A stretch of DNA of 41,144 nucleotides from Candidatus Dormiibacterota bacterium (lineage in GTDB: Bacteria > Chloroflexota > Dormibacteria > Aeolococcales > Aeolococcaceae): contig PLXL01000061.1 of the NCBI GenBank assembly GCA_003153215.1, positions 1-41,144 of the forward strand, in the 5' to 3' direction. A program made the translations under genes and the position numbers. Of this stretch, positions 1 through 7,046 are shown one piece after another (the first letter of the stretch is position 1; each line of letters opens with the position of its first letter). The notes beneath the pieces are model-generated. The model made no database searches, had not been told where the DNA came from, and saw nothing but the letters and a program-made list of their open reading frames with translations.

Positions 1-2
1 TG

Positions 3-701
3 GTGGAACCAGCGTTCACCACCTGGGCGGTGCAGTTCGCCGCCAGCCCGCTGGTGGTCGCTTACTACCCTCAGGGCCCCTACGCCCCAGAGCTGAAGAA
101 GATCTCCGAGGGCAAGCTGCCCATCACCGACCTCTTCACCCTGATGGCGACCCCCGGCTTCAAGCTCGGCCGCACTGACCCGGCGCTGGACTCTCAGGGC
201 CAGGGCTTTGTCGAGATGGTCGGCCTGGCGGAAAAGTACCTCGGGATCAGCGCGGCCACTGCAAACGCCGTTCTGGGCGGATCCGACGACAGCTCGCAGA
301 TCTTCTCGGAGACCGCGCTGGAGCCTACCTTGCAGGCGGGCGAGCTGGACGCCGCCAGCGCCTACCTCCCCCAGGCGGTCCAGCTTGGTCTTCCCTACGT
401 CGCCCTTCCGGACCAGATCAACTTCGGTGACCCCAGCGACGCCTCGATCTATGAGTCGGCCTCGATGACGCTCTCGACCGGTACGGTGGTCAATGGCTCC
501 CTGCTCGATCTCGAAGCCTCCGTGCTGAGCACGGCGAGCAATCCCGCCACCCCGGCCGCCACGGCTTTCGTGGAATTCCTGCTCAGTTCCACAGCGCGCA
601 GCATCCTCAAGAGTGAGGGCTATACGCCGCTGCCTCCCACGCTGCTGGGTCAGGCATCGGCCGCTCCTCAACGGATACGGGATCTCACCACAAGCAGTTG
701 A
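3..701 (+). CDS. Molybdate/tungstate-type ABC transporter substrate-binding protein (5' truncated)
   Basis: The gene is cut by the window edge, so the first codon read here (a GTG) is internal and the signal peptide and N-terminal lobe are missing. The remaining 232 residues resemble the C-terminal two thirds of ModA/WtpA-type periplasmic binding proteins. A segment AASPLVVAYYP is followed by FKLGRTDPALDSQGQGF, the family's second-lobe signature around the bound oxyanion, then a SAYLPQAVQ helix and a C-terminal FVEFLLSSTARSILKSEGY stretch. The stop overlaps the TTG start of the permease in a TTGA arrangement, which supports translational coupling. In this family the protein captures molybdate or tungstate outside the membrane and delivers it to the permease. 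The exact anion cannot be decided from the sequence. Confidence 0.8.
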   Translation: MEPAFTTWAVQFAASPLVVAYYPQGPYAPELKKISEGKLPITDLFTLMATPGFKLGRTDPALDSQGQGFVEMVGLAEKYLGISAATANAVLGGSDDSSQIFSETALEPTLQAGELDAASAYLPQAVQLGLPYVALPDQINFGDPSDASIYESASMTLSTGTVVNGSLLDLEASVLSTASNPATPAATAFVEFLLSSTARSILKSEGYTPLPPTLLGQASAAPQRIRDLTTSS

Positions 702-1516
702 CCAATCCGCCAGCTTCGATGGCGATGCACGGCGCCGGCGTGAGGGTGAGCACCGGCGCCGCAGTGATCGGAGCGCTGATCGTCTGGGTGGCTCTGCTGG
801 GGCCGTTCATCACCCTGCTGGCCCACCTCACCCCGGCTTCCGTGATGAGCGCCCTGAGCCAACCGGGCGCCTTCCAACCGCTGCTCACCTCGGTGACGGC
901 CTCGCTGGTAGCTCTGGCGGTAATCCTGCTGCTCGGCACTCCGCTCGCCTACCTGATGGCCCGAGGCCGGCTGCCCTTTCCCCGGGTCTGGGAGGCCGGT
1001 GTGATCCTGCCGCTGCTCACCCCGCCGCTCGTGATCGGCCTGCTGTTGATCTTCATGGTCGGGCCGGCCACCCCCATCGGGGCTGCCCTCAGCCACCTCA
1101 ACCTGACCGCCTCGGACACCTTCTTCGCCCTGGTCGTGGCCGAGGTCTACGAGTCAGTGCCCTTCTACGTCCTGGGCGCCATGGCCGCCTTCGCCACGGT
1201 CGATCCAGCGCTGGAACAGGCCGCGGCACTTCTGGGAGATGGCCGCTGGCGCACCTGGCGGCGGGTGACCGTGCCGCTGGCCGCTCCCGGTCTGGCCAAC
1301 GCGCTGGCGGTGACCTGGGCCAGGGCCATGGGCGCCTTCGGCGCGGTCCTCATCATCGCCTACCACCCGTTCGGCCTCCCCATGCAGATCTGGGTCACGC
1401 TGCAGGAGACGGGGCTCAGCTCAGCCCTGCCGTACGCCCTAGTGCTGCTGGTCGTGGCCCTGCCCCTGCCGGTCACGGCCTACATCTGGAGTGCCCATGC
1501 TCGTCGCCGACTTTGA
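698..1516 (+). CDS. ABC transporter permease, molybdate/tungstate type
   Basis: A 272-residue integral membrane protein of the ModB/WtpB type. Hydrophobic segments begin near residue 22 (VIGALIVWVALLGPFITLLA) and recur to the C-terminus (YALVLLVVALPLPVTAYIW), giving five to six helices. The EAA-type cytoplasmic loop lies around residues 165-190 (EQAAALLGDGRWRTWRRVTVPLA), where the ATPase docks. Translation may start at TTG 698, overlapping the binding-protein stop, or at the ATG codons at 719 or 725. The 3' end overlaps the ATPase gene by 26 bases. The gene order binding protein-permease-ATPase is that of a complete oxyanion importer. Confidence 0.85.
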   Translation: MTNPPASMAMHGAGVRVSTGAAVIGALIVWVALLGPFITLLAHLTPASVMSALSQPGAFQPLLTSVTASLVALAVILLLGTPLAYLMARGRLPFPRVWEAGVILPLLTPPLVIGLLLIFMVGPATPIGAALSHLNLTASDTFFALVVAEVYESVPFYVLGAMAAFATVDPALEQAAALLGDGRWRTWRRVTVPLAAPGLANALAVTWARAMGAFGAVLIIAYHPFGLPMQIWVTLQETGLSSALPYALVLLVVALPLPVTAYIWSAHARRRL

Positions 1517-2462
1517 AGTAGCCCGACGAGAGTTCAGCGTCCGGGTCGATCTCCAGGTGCCGCCCGGAGAACGGGTGGCGCTGCTGGGCCGCTCCGGTGC
1601 GGGCAAGACCACCACGGTGGAGGCGCTGGCGGGGCTGCTGCGGCTGACCCGTGGCGAGATTCGCCTCGGGCAGCGACGGCTCAGCTCGGCCAGCTTCCCG
1701 ATCGCCGACCTGCCCCCGGGGCGGCGCGGAGTCGGCCTGCTGCGCCAGGACCCGGGGATCTTCCCGCACCTCACGGTGCTGCAGAACATCGGCTACGCGC
1801 CGGGAGCCGACCCGGCCGCAGCCCGGGTCGCCGGGGAGAGGCTGGGACTGGGAGCTCTCTTGGGAGCCCGACCCCGGGGTCTCTCCGGCGGCGAGGCCCA
1901 GCGTGTGTCCCTGGCCCGGGCGCTCCAGACCAAGGTGGATCTGCTCTGCCTGGACGAGCCCTTCAACTCCCTGGACCGTCCCCTCGGCCTGGAGCTGCTC
2001 GACCTGCTGCGCCGCGAACTGGAGGGTTCCGCCACCTCCGCCATCCTGGTCACCCACCAGCTGGAGGAGGCCCAGGCCTTTGCCCACCGCTTGGCCGTTC
2101 TCCACCGCGGCGAGATCCTCCAGGTGGGCGACCCCCGCGAGCTGGTGCTGCGACCGGCCAGCCGCGAGGTCGCCGAGCTGGTGGGCTATCGGGGCTGGCT
2201 CAGCTTCGGCGCTCAGACCATGGCCCTGCACCCCGACCGGGTGTATCCGGTCGGCGCTGAGGATGGCGGGGGGATCTCGGCACGGGTGGTCCAGATAGTC
2301 CCCCAGGGAGCGAGGATCGAGCTCGAGCTCGAAGCTGAGGGGCGCTGGCGAGGACGATTCCGCTGTCGGTCGAACCGATCAGCGACGATCGGCGAGCTGA
2401 TGTACTTCGCTGCCCCCGGAGCCCCGATCTTCCCCACCGCCGAGGAGGTGGAGCCTGGCTGA
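1491..2462 (+). CDS. ABC transporter ATP-binding protein, molybdate/tungstate type
   Basis: A 323-residue ATPase that powers the upstream permease. It has Walker A GRSGAGKTT near residue 35, Q-loop LLRQDPG, signature LSGGEAQRVSLARAL, Walker B LLCLDEPF and H-loop VTHQ. The last 90 residues, beginning near MALHPDRVYPVG, look like a TOBE-type regulatory domain, as in ModC/WtpC. The likely start is GTG 1491 or ATG 1497, both inside the permease gene. No further transporter gene follows. Two bases after the stop the sequence enters a region of gene debris, so the operon ends here. Confidence 0.88.
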   Translation: MPMLVADFEVARREFSVRVDLQVPPGERVALLGRSGAGKTTTVEALAGLLRLTRGEIRLGQRRLSSASFPIADLPPGRRGVGLLRQDPGIFPHLTVLQNIGYAPGADPAAARVAGERLGLGALLGARPRGLSGGEAQRVSLARALQTKVDLLCLDEPFNSLDRPLGLELLDLLRRELEGSATSAILVTHQLEEAQAFAHRLAVLHRGEILQVGDPRELVLRPASREVAELVGYRGWLSFGAQTMALHPDRVYPVGAEDGGGISARVVQIVPQGARIELELEAEGRWRGRFRCRSNRSATIGELMYFAAPGAPIFPTAEEVEPG

Positions 2463-2483
2463 GGAACGCAGAGCGGGCGGGCC

Positions 2484-2620
2484 GTCCGCCGCCGTTTCGA
2501 CGCCGCCGCTATCGAGTCGACGCCGGAGACCCGCCGCAGCTACCGGGAGTTGCTCTTCGCCACCCGGGGATCGAAGAGTTTGTCAGCGGGGTGGTCCTCT
2601 ACGACGAGACGATCCGTCAG
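2484..2620 (+). pseudogene. Fragment of class I fructose-bisphosphate aldolase, frameshifted
   Basis: Translation from 2493 reads RFDAAAIESTPETRRSYREL, which matches the N-terminal helix region of class I aldolases (compare ENTEENRRFYRQLLL in animal enzymes). After LLFAT the frame breaks: one base is missing around 2561-2566. In the next frame the match continues as GIEEFVSGVVLYDETIRQ, equivalent to IGGVILFHETLYQ. Nothing recognisable precedes residue R or follows Q, so about 45 codons of a roughly 300-codon gene survive. The fragment abuts the ABC ATPase stop on one side and the stop of a convergent small gene on the other, which suggests a deletion junction. Confidence 0.6.
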
Positions 2621-2622
2621 CC

Positions 2623-2892
2623 TCAGAGCTCCCTCTCCCCTAGCCCGGCGGCGCAGCCGCGGCGATGCTGGCCCACGGCTCCGCATTCCGGGCAGACCAG
2701 ATGGGCCCAGCAGGCGGGGTCCCCGCCCTCAGCTCGGACATCGGCCTCCGCTCGCTCCGCCATCGCACTGCTGAGGCTGGGCTGAACTGTCTCGGCATCG
2801 AGCGCCCGCTTGATCTCCGGGTAGGCGTCGCTGAGGCAACAGGGGCAGGCTCGGTACCAGCGACGCATGCCTTCGTCGATGACCACTTCCAT
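2623..2892 (-). CDS. Small CxxC-pair protein, putative zinc ribbon
   Basis: An 89-residue protein starting at the ATG at 2892, chosen because a perfect AGGAGG lies nine bases upstream on the minus strand. Near residue 18 it carries CPCC and about 45 residues later CPECGAVGQHRRGC, a spacing compatible with one zinc ribbon built from two CxxC pairs. The middle is rich in A and E and probably helical. I do not recognise the family. The gene converges on the aldolase fragment and shows no operon partner. The ribosome binding site and cysteine spacing favour a real gene, but it may be the survivor of a truncated locus. Confidence 0.5.
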   Translation of the reverse strand: MEVVIDEGMRRWYRACPCCLSDAYPEIKRALDAETVQPSLSSAMAERAEADVRAEGGDPACWAHLVCPECGAVGQHRRGCAAGLGEREL

Positions 2893-3061
2893 CGATCGGA
2901 CCTCCTGATGTCCTCTTGCGCTCTTCATCCACCATCCCTCCTATCCCTGCGGCACTGCACCCCGTCACTGCTCCGCTCAGCGATCACAGGCTGCCCGGCG
3001 CGCGCCGCGCCGTCGCCCCCGCGGACCGAGGCGACTGCACCGCGGCGGTGGGCCACGTCTA

Positions 3062-3396
3062 TCACAAGGTGTGGTGCCCCGCGATCGTGGCGGTGAGGTA
3101 CGGATCCCGCTGCCACCCCCCTCCGTTCCCGGTCCCTCTCTCGAGATGCAGCCGCACGGCCTTGGCCGCCGCACGGAGATAGTCGGGATTACTGGGCGCG
3201 GTTTCGGCCCGCCACCAGGCGAGCTCCACAAAGTCGATACACTGATCGCGGGTGCCGGCGAACTCCAATCCGCCATCGAAGTCGACGACGCGACACGGGG
3301 CCTCGCCCCCTCCTGCGAGATGCTGCCGTGGCTCCGATGGATGGCCTCTCGCGCCAGCTCTCCCGGCCTCGGCTCGAAGACGTGGTAGCTCTGCAT
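3062..3396 (-). pseudogene. Hypothetical protein, apparently frameshifted
   Basis: Two adjacent frames give one sensible protein. From the ATG at 3396 the reading is MQSYHVFEPRPGELAREAIH continuing to SQEGARPR. From about 3300 the neighbouring frame continues VVDFDGGLEFAGTRDQCIDF, then VELAWWRAETAPSNPDYLRA and ends in HHTL at 3062. The second part has the polar/aromatic balance of real coding sequence, while each frame alone degenerates into proline- and arginine-rich nonsense. The lesion would be a one-base shift near 3300. No family is recognised. The reconstruction could also be chance. Confidence 0.35.
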
Positions 3397-3408
3397 CGCA
3401 CACGAACC

Positions 3409-3663
3409 TCATCGAAGCGGAATGGTGGGGGTGGGTGCGATCGGGATCGGCACCGGTGCCAGCTGCCCCGCGGGTCCGAACCTGACCCGTGGGCCACCGC
3501 CTTGTCCTGAAAGGGCTCGCCAGAGGCGGCCCCACGCCGACCGGCGAGGCCGTCGCCGAGGACGCCGCGGCCCTTCGGTACCGGCTTCCTGGAGCCGGGC
3601 CGCGTCGTCACCGAGCACCTGCCGCCTCATCGTGCCCTCTCTGGCAGCCTCATCGCTAGACAC
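3409..3663 (-). CDS. Hypothetical arginine-rich small protein
   Basis: A possible 84-residue protein from the GTG at 3663, with GGAGG about ten bases upstream. It begins right at the OsmC stop (3666-3668), so the two could have been co-transcribed. The middle contains a basic run (GPRRPRRRPRRSAWGRLWRA) and the C-terminus is proline-rich (PVPIPIAPTPTIPLR). No domain is recognised, and composition bias alone could keep this frame open in GC-rich DNA. Confidence 0.3.
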   Translation of the reverse strand: MSSDEAAREGTMRRQVLGDDAARLQEAGTEGPRRPRRRPRRSAWGRLWRALSGQGGGPRVRFGPAGQLAPVPIPIAPTPTIPLR

Positions 3664-3665
3664 GC

Positions 3666-4187
3666 TCAGCCAACCTCCACGTGCACCAGGGATGCCGGAA
3701 TCACCGAGACTCCACCCACCTCGTAGCGGATGTCGCTGCACAGCGCCTTCCCAATGAAACAGTGGTCGCGGGCCGTGCGCGCAGTCCCTGTACTCCTGCT
3801 CCCGGTTCGGCTCCTCTGAGCGGATGGTGGGGTGGACCACGACCTGGGAGAAGCGCGCCCCGGCACCCGGATAGTCACTGACCGTGCCCGTCGCCCGCAA
3901 CATCACCTGCTCGGCCGGGAGCCCGTCGCGCACCAGCAGATGAAGAGGGTGCCGGAGTAGCAGGACGCGACGGCGGAGACCAGAAGCTCCTCCGGACTGC
4001 TGCCGACCCCGCGGCCACCCATGCTCTCCGGTGCCGAGAACACCACCCGCTGCTGGCCGGTGGTGAGGACCCCGGCCCCGGCCCGCTGCGGTCCCCTCCA
4101 GGTCGCCTGCGACTCGAAGGTCAACTGAGGCCATGCTCTGCACCGGGACAACCCCAATGAACCTTTATTGATGGTCACTGCCATCAT
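3666..4187 (-). pseudogene. OsmC/Ohr-family protein with two frameshifts
   Basis: Three minus-strand frames read in order rebuild one OsmC-like protein of about 170 residues. Frame one, from the ATG at 4187 (or 4184) with AAGGGG upstream, contains LTFESQATWRG and SSPEELLVSAVASCYSGTLF, the region of the first catalytic cysteine. A second frame continues RDGLPAEQVMLRATGTVSDY and VVVHPTIRSEEPNREQEYRD. A third gives ARDHCFIGKALCSDIRYEVG, containing the second conserved cysteine, and ends in VHVEVG. Shifts fall near 3950 and 3785. OsmC proteins reduce organic peroxides through this cysteine pair. The gene is probably inactive unless the shifts are assembly errors. Confidence 0.6.
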
Positions 4188-4205
4188 AATACCCCTTGCC
4201 TGCGA

Positions 4206-4372
4206 TTGTCGTCAACTCGTTCGGGAGCTTGGATCGTGGTCGCCGCCCGGGCGCGGCTCCTTCTCCCTGTGGTGGCGATCGCCACCCTGGCGGTGGTCCT
4301 CATCGACCTCGCCGCCGTCCTCAGCAGCCTCCTGGTGGGGCGGGGCATCCCCACTCTCAGCGGCGGCTGGGT
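4206..4372 (+). pseudogene. Membrane-protein N-terminal fragment interrupted by a small mobile element
   Basis: An open frame beginning at TTG 4206 encodes a basic start and one strong hydrophobic helix (LLLPVVAIATLAVVLIDLAA) and then runs directly into the left end of the 155-bp IS21-like element at 4373. After that point the translation is element sequence. It looks like the first transmembrane segment of a gene lost downstream of the insertion. The family is unknown. It is divergent from the OsmC remnant with only about 20 bases between them. Confidence 0.3.
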
Positions 4373-4527
4373 TGTAAACCCTCACCGAAGTGTCAGTGGA
4401 AACCGCACGGTGATGTCAGCGGAAAGCCGCCCGGAAATGTCAGTAGCGTCTGATCCTGAACGCCAGTATGGCGACTACTGACGTTTTGGCTGGTGTTTTC
4501 GTACTGACATTCCCGTGCGGGTTTACA
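4373..4527. mobile_element. 155-bp non-autonomous element with IS21-like ends
   Basis: The left end begins TGTAAACCCTCACCGAAGTG and the right end, read inward on the other strand, begins TGTAAACCCGCACGGGAATG. Just inside, the heptamer TGTCAGT/TGTCAGC recurs, at about 4390, 4413 and 4438 on one side and in inverted form near 4476 and 4502 on the other. Multiple terminal TGTCAG-type repeats are characteristic of IS21-family ends, where the IstA transposase binds. There is no room for istA or istB, so this is a solo pair of ends (MITE-like) or a deletion derivative. I could not identify a clean target duplication. Confidence 0.5.
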
Positions 4528-4638
4528 CCCACGTCACGGAGAAGCGACGGACCATGCTCCCGAGCGACCGGGTGGCAGGATGTCGCCGTGCAACAAGCGG
4601 GTGACCCGCATGGGCCTCTCGGCCCGGCAGGTGGCGAG

Positions 4639-5112
4639 ATGTCGAAGGTGAGCACAGCTAGGGGTCCCGCAGGTCCACCGGGGCCGTGGCAACTCACCGT
4701 GACTCGGCGGGTGATCTTCGTCGAGGCTGCGGTGTGTGCTCTCCTCTCGGCCTACCTCCTGTGGGGGGCGGTCATCGCACTCTCTCCCGAGAGCCTCTTC
4801 GCCGTCGCCAATGGGGGGACCGGTCCGCAGTTGCTCTTCCTCTGGGGTGGGGGGCTTGCCGCTGCGACGGCCGTGCTCCTCGTGGCTGGCGTGGCACTGT
4901 TCCGCTGGCGGGCGGCGTACGGCGCTGCTGTGGGCATTCAAGGAGCGTTCCTACTCGCAGTCGCGCGCGTGACGGGGGTACACCCGGATGGCACGGCGGC
5001 CTTCATCGCGCTCGTCGCGGTGGTTGTCTTTGCCGCGGAGCTCGCCCTGCTGCTGACGCCAGCGGCCCGCCGGGCGGTCACGTATCGACCAGGGGTGACC
5101 CGGAGATTCTGA
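4639..5112 (+). CDS. Small four-helix membrane protein of unknown function
   Basis: A 157-residue protein from the ATG at 4639 (AGGTGG upstream). After a proline/glycine-rich cytoplasmic start (residues 1-22) come four hydrophobic segments, near VIFVEAAVCALLSAYLLWGA, LLFLWGGGLAAATAVLLVAG, AAVGIQGAFLLAVARVTGV and AAFIALVAVVVFAAELALLL, ending in a basic tail. The frame stays open upstream to 4468, but that extension is transposon-derived sequence and is unlikely to be translated. Proteins of this size and topology are common in high-GC bacteria with no assigned role. There is no operon partner. Confidence 0.6.
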   Translation: MSKVSTARGPAGPPGPWQLTVTRRVIFVEAAVCALLSAYLLWGAVIALSPESLFAVANGGTGPQLLFLWGGGLAAATAVLLVAGVALFRWRAAYGAAVGIQGAFLLAVARVTGVHPDGTAAFIALVAVVVFAAELALLLTPAARRAVTYRPGVTRRF

Positions 5113-5325
5113 GGGTCCCCTATCCGCGCGGCCTCGGCGAACGGCTGCCGCATGCGCTGTACGGGCCAGCACGACCCAACTGCGCTAAATTGCAGTTTAG
5201 CTCTGTTATTGACAACCTCGCGTCCCCACCCCCCGCCTATGAGCGGGCGAGCTCCGGTCCTTGACCCCGACATGGCGCACTCTCACTGGCCAGCAGACGC
5301 TTCTCTATGAGCCCTCCACTCTCCC
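5113..5325. promoter_or_regulatory. Intergenic stretch with interlocking palindromes (5178-5200)
   Basis: No gene is seen. Bases 5178-5197 contain AACTGC, eight bases, then GCAGTT, a perfect inverted repeat. Overlapping it, 5185-5200 contain CTAAA and TTTAG arms separated by six bases. TTGACA follows at 5209-5214 but lacks a convincing -10 box 16-18 bases on. The palindromes are AT-rich in a GC-rich setting and look like a repressor or recombinase binding site. The regulated gene is not obvious. Confidence 0.3.
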
Positions 5326-5703
5326 TGATTGTCCGCACCGACGACAGGCTTTACCGCGCCTACCTTCTCAAGGAGCAACTCCGACAGGTTTTCCGACCGC
5401 GCGGGCGGGGGCCGTGGCACTCATCCACGACTGGCTCGTCTGTGCCCGCCGCTCTCGCATCCCCGCCTTCGTCAAACTCGTCGCGTCCATCACCGCGCAT
5501 CGTGCCGACATCGAGGCGAGGGTCACCCATGAGCTATCTAACGCCAGAGTCGAGTCCGTCAAGACCAAGCTCCGCTTGCTCACCCGGCTCGCCTTCGGGT
5601 TCCGCTCCGCCGACGCCCTCATCGCTCTGGCCATGCTAAGCCTAGGCGGTCTCTGGGCGCCGCTTCCAGGCCGCTGCTGACCCACGGATGCGTCACAAGA
5701 GCC
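5326..5703 (+). mobile_element. ISL3-family transposase 3' remnant with right end
   Basis: Two frames together give the C-terminal part of an ISL3-family DDE transposase. The first reads DDRLYRAYLLKEQLRQVF. The second reads ARRSRIPAFVKLVASITAHR, then HELSNARVESVKTKLRLLTR and LAFGFRSADALIALAMLSLG, with the stop at 5680. NARVES..K.RL..R.AFGF is diagnostic for the family. Immediately after the stop, 5680-5703 (ACCCACGG...CACAAGAGCC) resembles the terminal inverted repeat of actinobacterial ISL3 elements. The N-terminal two thirds and the left end are absent, and at least one frameshift is present, so the copy is dead. Confidence 0.7.
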
Positions 5704-5860
5704 GGAAAAACCGAGTACCCAGCAGTCGCTGGCGCTGACGCAGGTCACGCCGTGGAACCCCGTGTCCCTGGCGGCCTACCGATCCTCAGGCATCCGCATT
5801 CACGCGTTCTGAAGTGGGGACCAGGCGAGCCGGGAGGATGTCCTTGCCCACGGCCGTCGG

Positions 5861-6157
5861 CTACCCAACGCCCCCTCCCCGTGTGCGCACGCCGATGCCA
5901 GAGCGAGCACCGCGGGCGAGGGTGAGCTTGAGACCGCTCAACCCTGAAACGAGCCCGAGCGTGGCCGCGTTGGCGGCGATGATGGCCGGGTCGCCACGAC
6001 CGACACCGTAGAAAACCCAGGCCACGATGCCGACGGTGAGGGTGCCGAGGTAGACCCAGCTGATGTCGGCCGCCGACCGAGTCCGGATGGTTCGGAGCAC
6101 CTGGGGCAGCCAGCATGCCGTGGTGAGTGCGCCGGCGACGAAACCCAGTGCCTCCAT
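5861..6157 (-). CDS. SemiSWEET family sugar transporter (PQ-loop)
   Basis: A 98-residue protein from the ATG at 6157. It begins MEALGFVAGALTTACWLPQV, with the WLPQ motif of the first helix. The linker TIRTRSAADISWVYLGTLTV and the helices IVAWVFYGVGRGDPAIIAAN and AATLGLVSGLSG follow, the typical three-helix SemiSWEET of about 85-100 residues. SemiSWEETs work as homodimers and move sugars down their gradient across the inner membrane. The frame is open further upstream and fuses with an IS1380 remnant, but that extension has no SemiSWEET homology. No strong ribosome binding site is visible before 6157, so the start and its expression are uncertain. Confidence 0.8.
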   Translation of the reverse strand: MEALGFVAGALTTACWLPQVLRTIRTRSAADISWVYLGTLTVGIVAWVFYGVGRGDPAIIAANAATLGLVSGLSGLKLTLARGARSGIGVRTRGGGVG

Positions 6158-6207
6158 GGCGCGCTCGAGGATATCATCATGGCAGAGTGCAGTGATCCTC
6201 AGATCCG

Positions 6208-6785
6208 ACGAGAAGGTTGCGCAGCCCCGACGTCTTGCCGCAGCGGATGCGGTCCTCGACCCGGGCGTGGGCGCGGTGACGCGCCTCCAGCGCCGCCAGA
6301 TCGGTGTCAGCTTGGTCGGTGATGAACACCTGAAAGCGAAACCCGTCGTGATCGGTGAAGGAGAGCTGAGCGCCGGGATGGGGCCGCTCACGCCGGCAGA
6401 TGGCCCGGCTAGCGGTGGGCCAGGCGCTGAGTCGAGATCGTGCAGCTCGCAGACGGCGGCACCGTCACGGGGGTCGCCGTCCTGGGTGATCGCGGGCACC
6501 CAGGTGTCCGGGGAAACCGCAAGCAGGCACGCGAACTCCCGAGACAGCGCCGCGGTCAGCCCGACGCGGTCGGCCAGCTCAATCAGCAGGTAGCTGCCGG
6601 CGTGGGAAACCACGCCGTCGCCGTCCGTCGTCACCACCGGCCGTGGCCGCTTGGTAGCCTTCACCTTGAAAGGCCCCCTCTTCGGGATTCTCGAGCGTCG
6701 ACAACCCGAGTATCCCTTGTCAGGTGGGGCACTTTCTCCTTCCCGACCAGCGCGCCCGGCTACCTCGGTGAAAGATCGAGGCTAG
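6208..6785 (-). mobile_element. IS1380-family element remnant (internally deleted transposase plus one end)
   Basis: The transposase start is at 6664 on the minus strand, with N-terminal residues MKATKRPRPVVTTDGDGVVS and HAGSYLLIELADRVGLTAAL typical of actinobacterial IS1380 transposases. After about 45 codons the sequence jumps to a much later part, WVPAITQDGDPRDGAAVCEL. A frameshift follows, then RRERPHPGAQLSFTDHDGFR and RARVEDRIRCGKTSGLRNLL, where homology stops near 6208. The central catalytic part and the C-terminus are therefore missing. The upstream end of the element, at 6754-6785, recurs inverted at 19650-19681. The element cannot encode an active transposase. Confidence 0.7.
6754..6785 (-). 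repeat. 32-bp IS1380 terminal repeat, copy 1
   Basis: Read on the minus strand this is CTAGCCTCGATCTTTCACCG followed by AGGTAGCCGGGC. An identical 32-base copy lies in inverted orientation at 19650-19681. It is about 90 bases upstream of the IS1380 transposase start, where the left end of the element belongs. The element interior lies toward lower coordinates. Confidence 0.75.
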
Positions 6786-6952
6786 GCTTCAAGGACTCGT
6801 ACGAGCCCGGCTGGTTGGGGCGAACCACCGGTACCGCACCTCCGCCCAGGGTCCGCTGCCACCCATCACGGACCACCCGCAGAACTCCCCACCTAATCCC
6901 TGCCATCGCCCACGTTCCAGTGCCCAACAACAAGTCGGGAGCGGGTAGGCGC

Positions 6953-6995
6953 TTGACTCCCCCAGTTGCGACCAACTAGTATCTGGTCAGACTAG
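6953..6995 (+). promoter_or_regulatory. Sigma-70-type promoter with overlapping operator for the SDR gene
   Basis: TTGACT at 6953-6958 and TAGTAT at 6977-6982 are 18 bases apart. Two nested inverted repeats cover the -10 box: GACCA (6970-6974) with TGGTC (6984-6988), and CTAGT (6976-6980) with ACTAG (6991-6995). The layout resembles operators of TetR- or MarR-type repressors. The SDR start codon follows 64 bases after the -10 box. The stretch 6786-6952 before it has no gene I can identify. Confidence 0.5.
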
Positions 6996-7046
6996 AAGAC
7001 GGGCCTACTTTCGGTACTGTTGTTGCAATCAGTCTGATGGGAGTCG

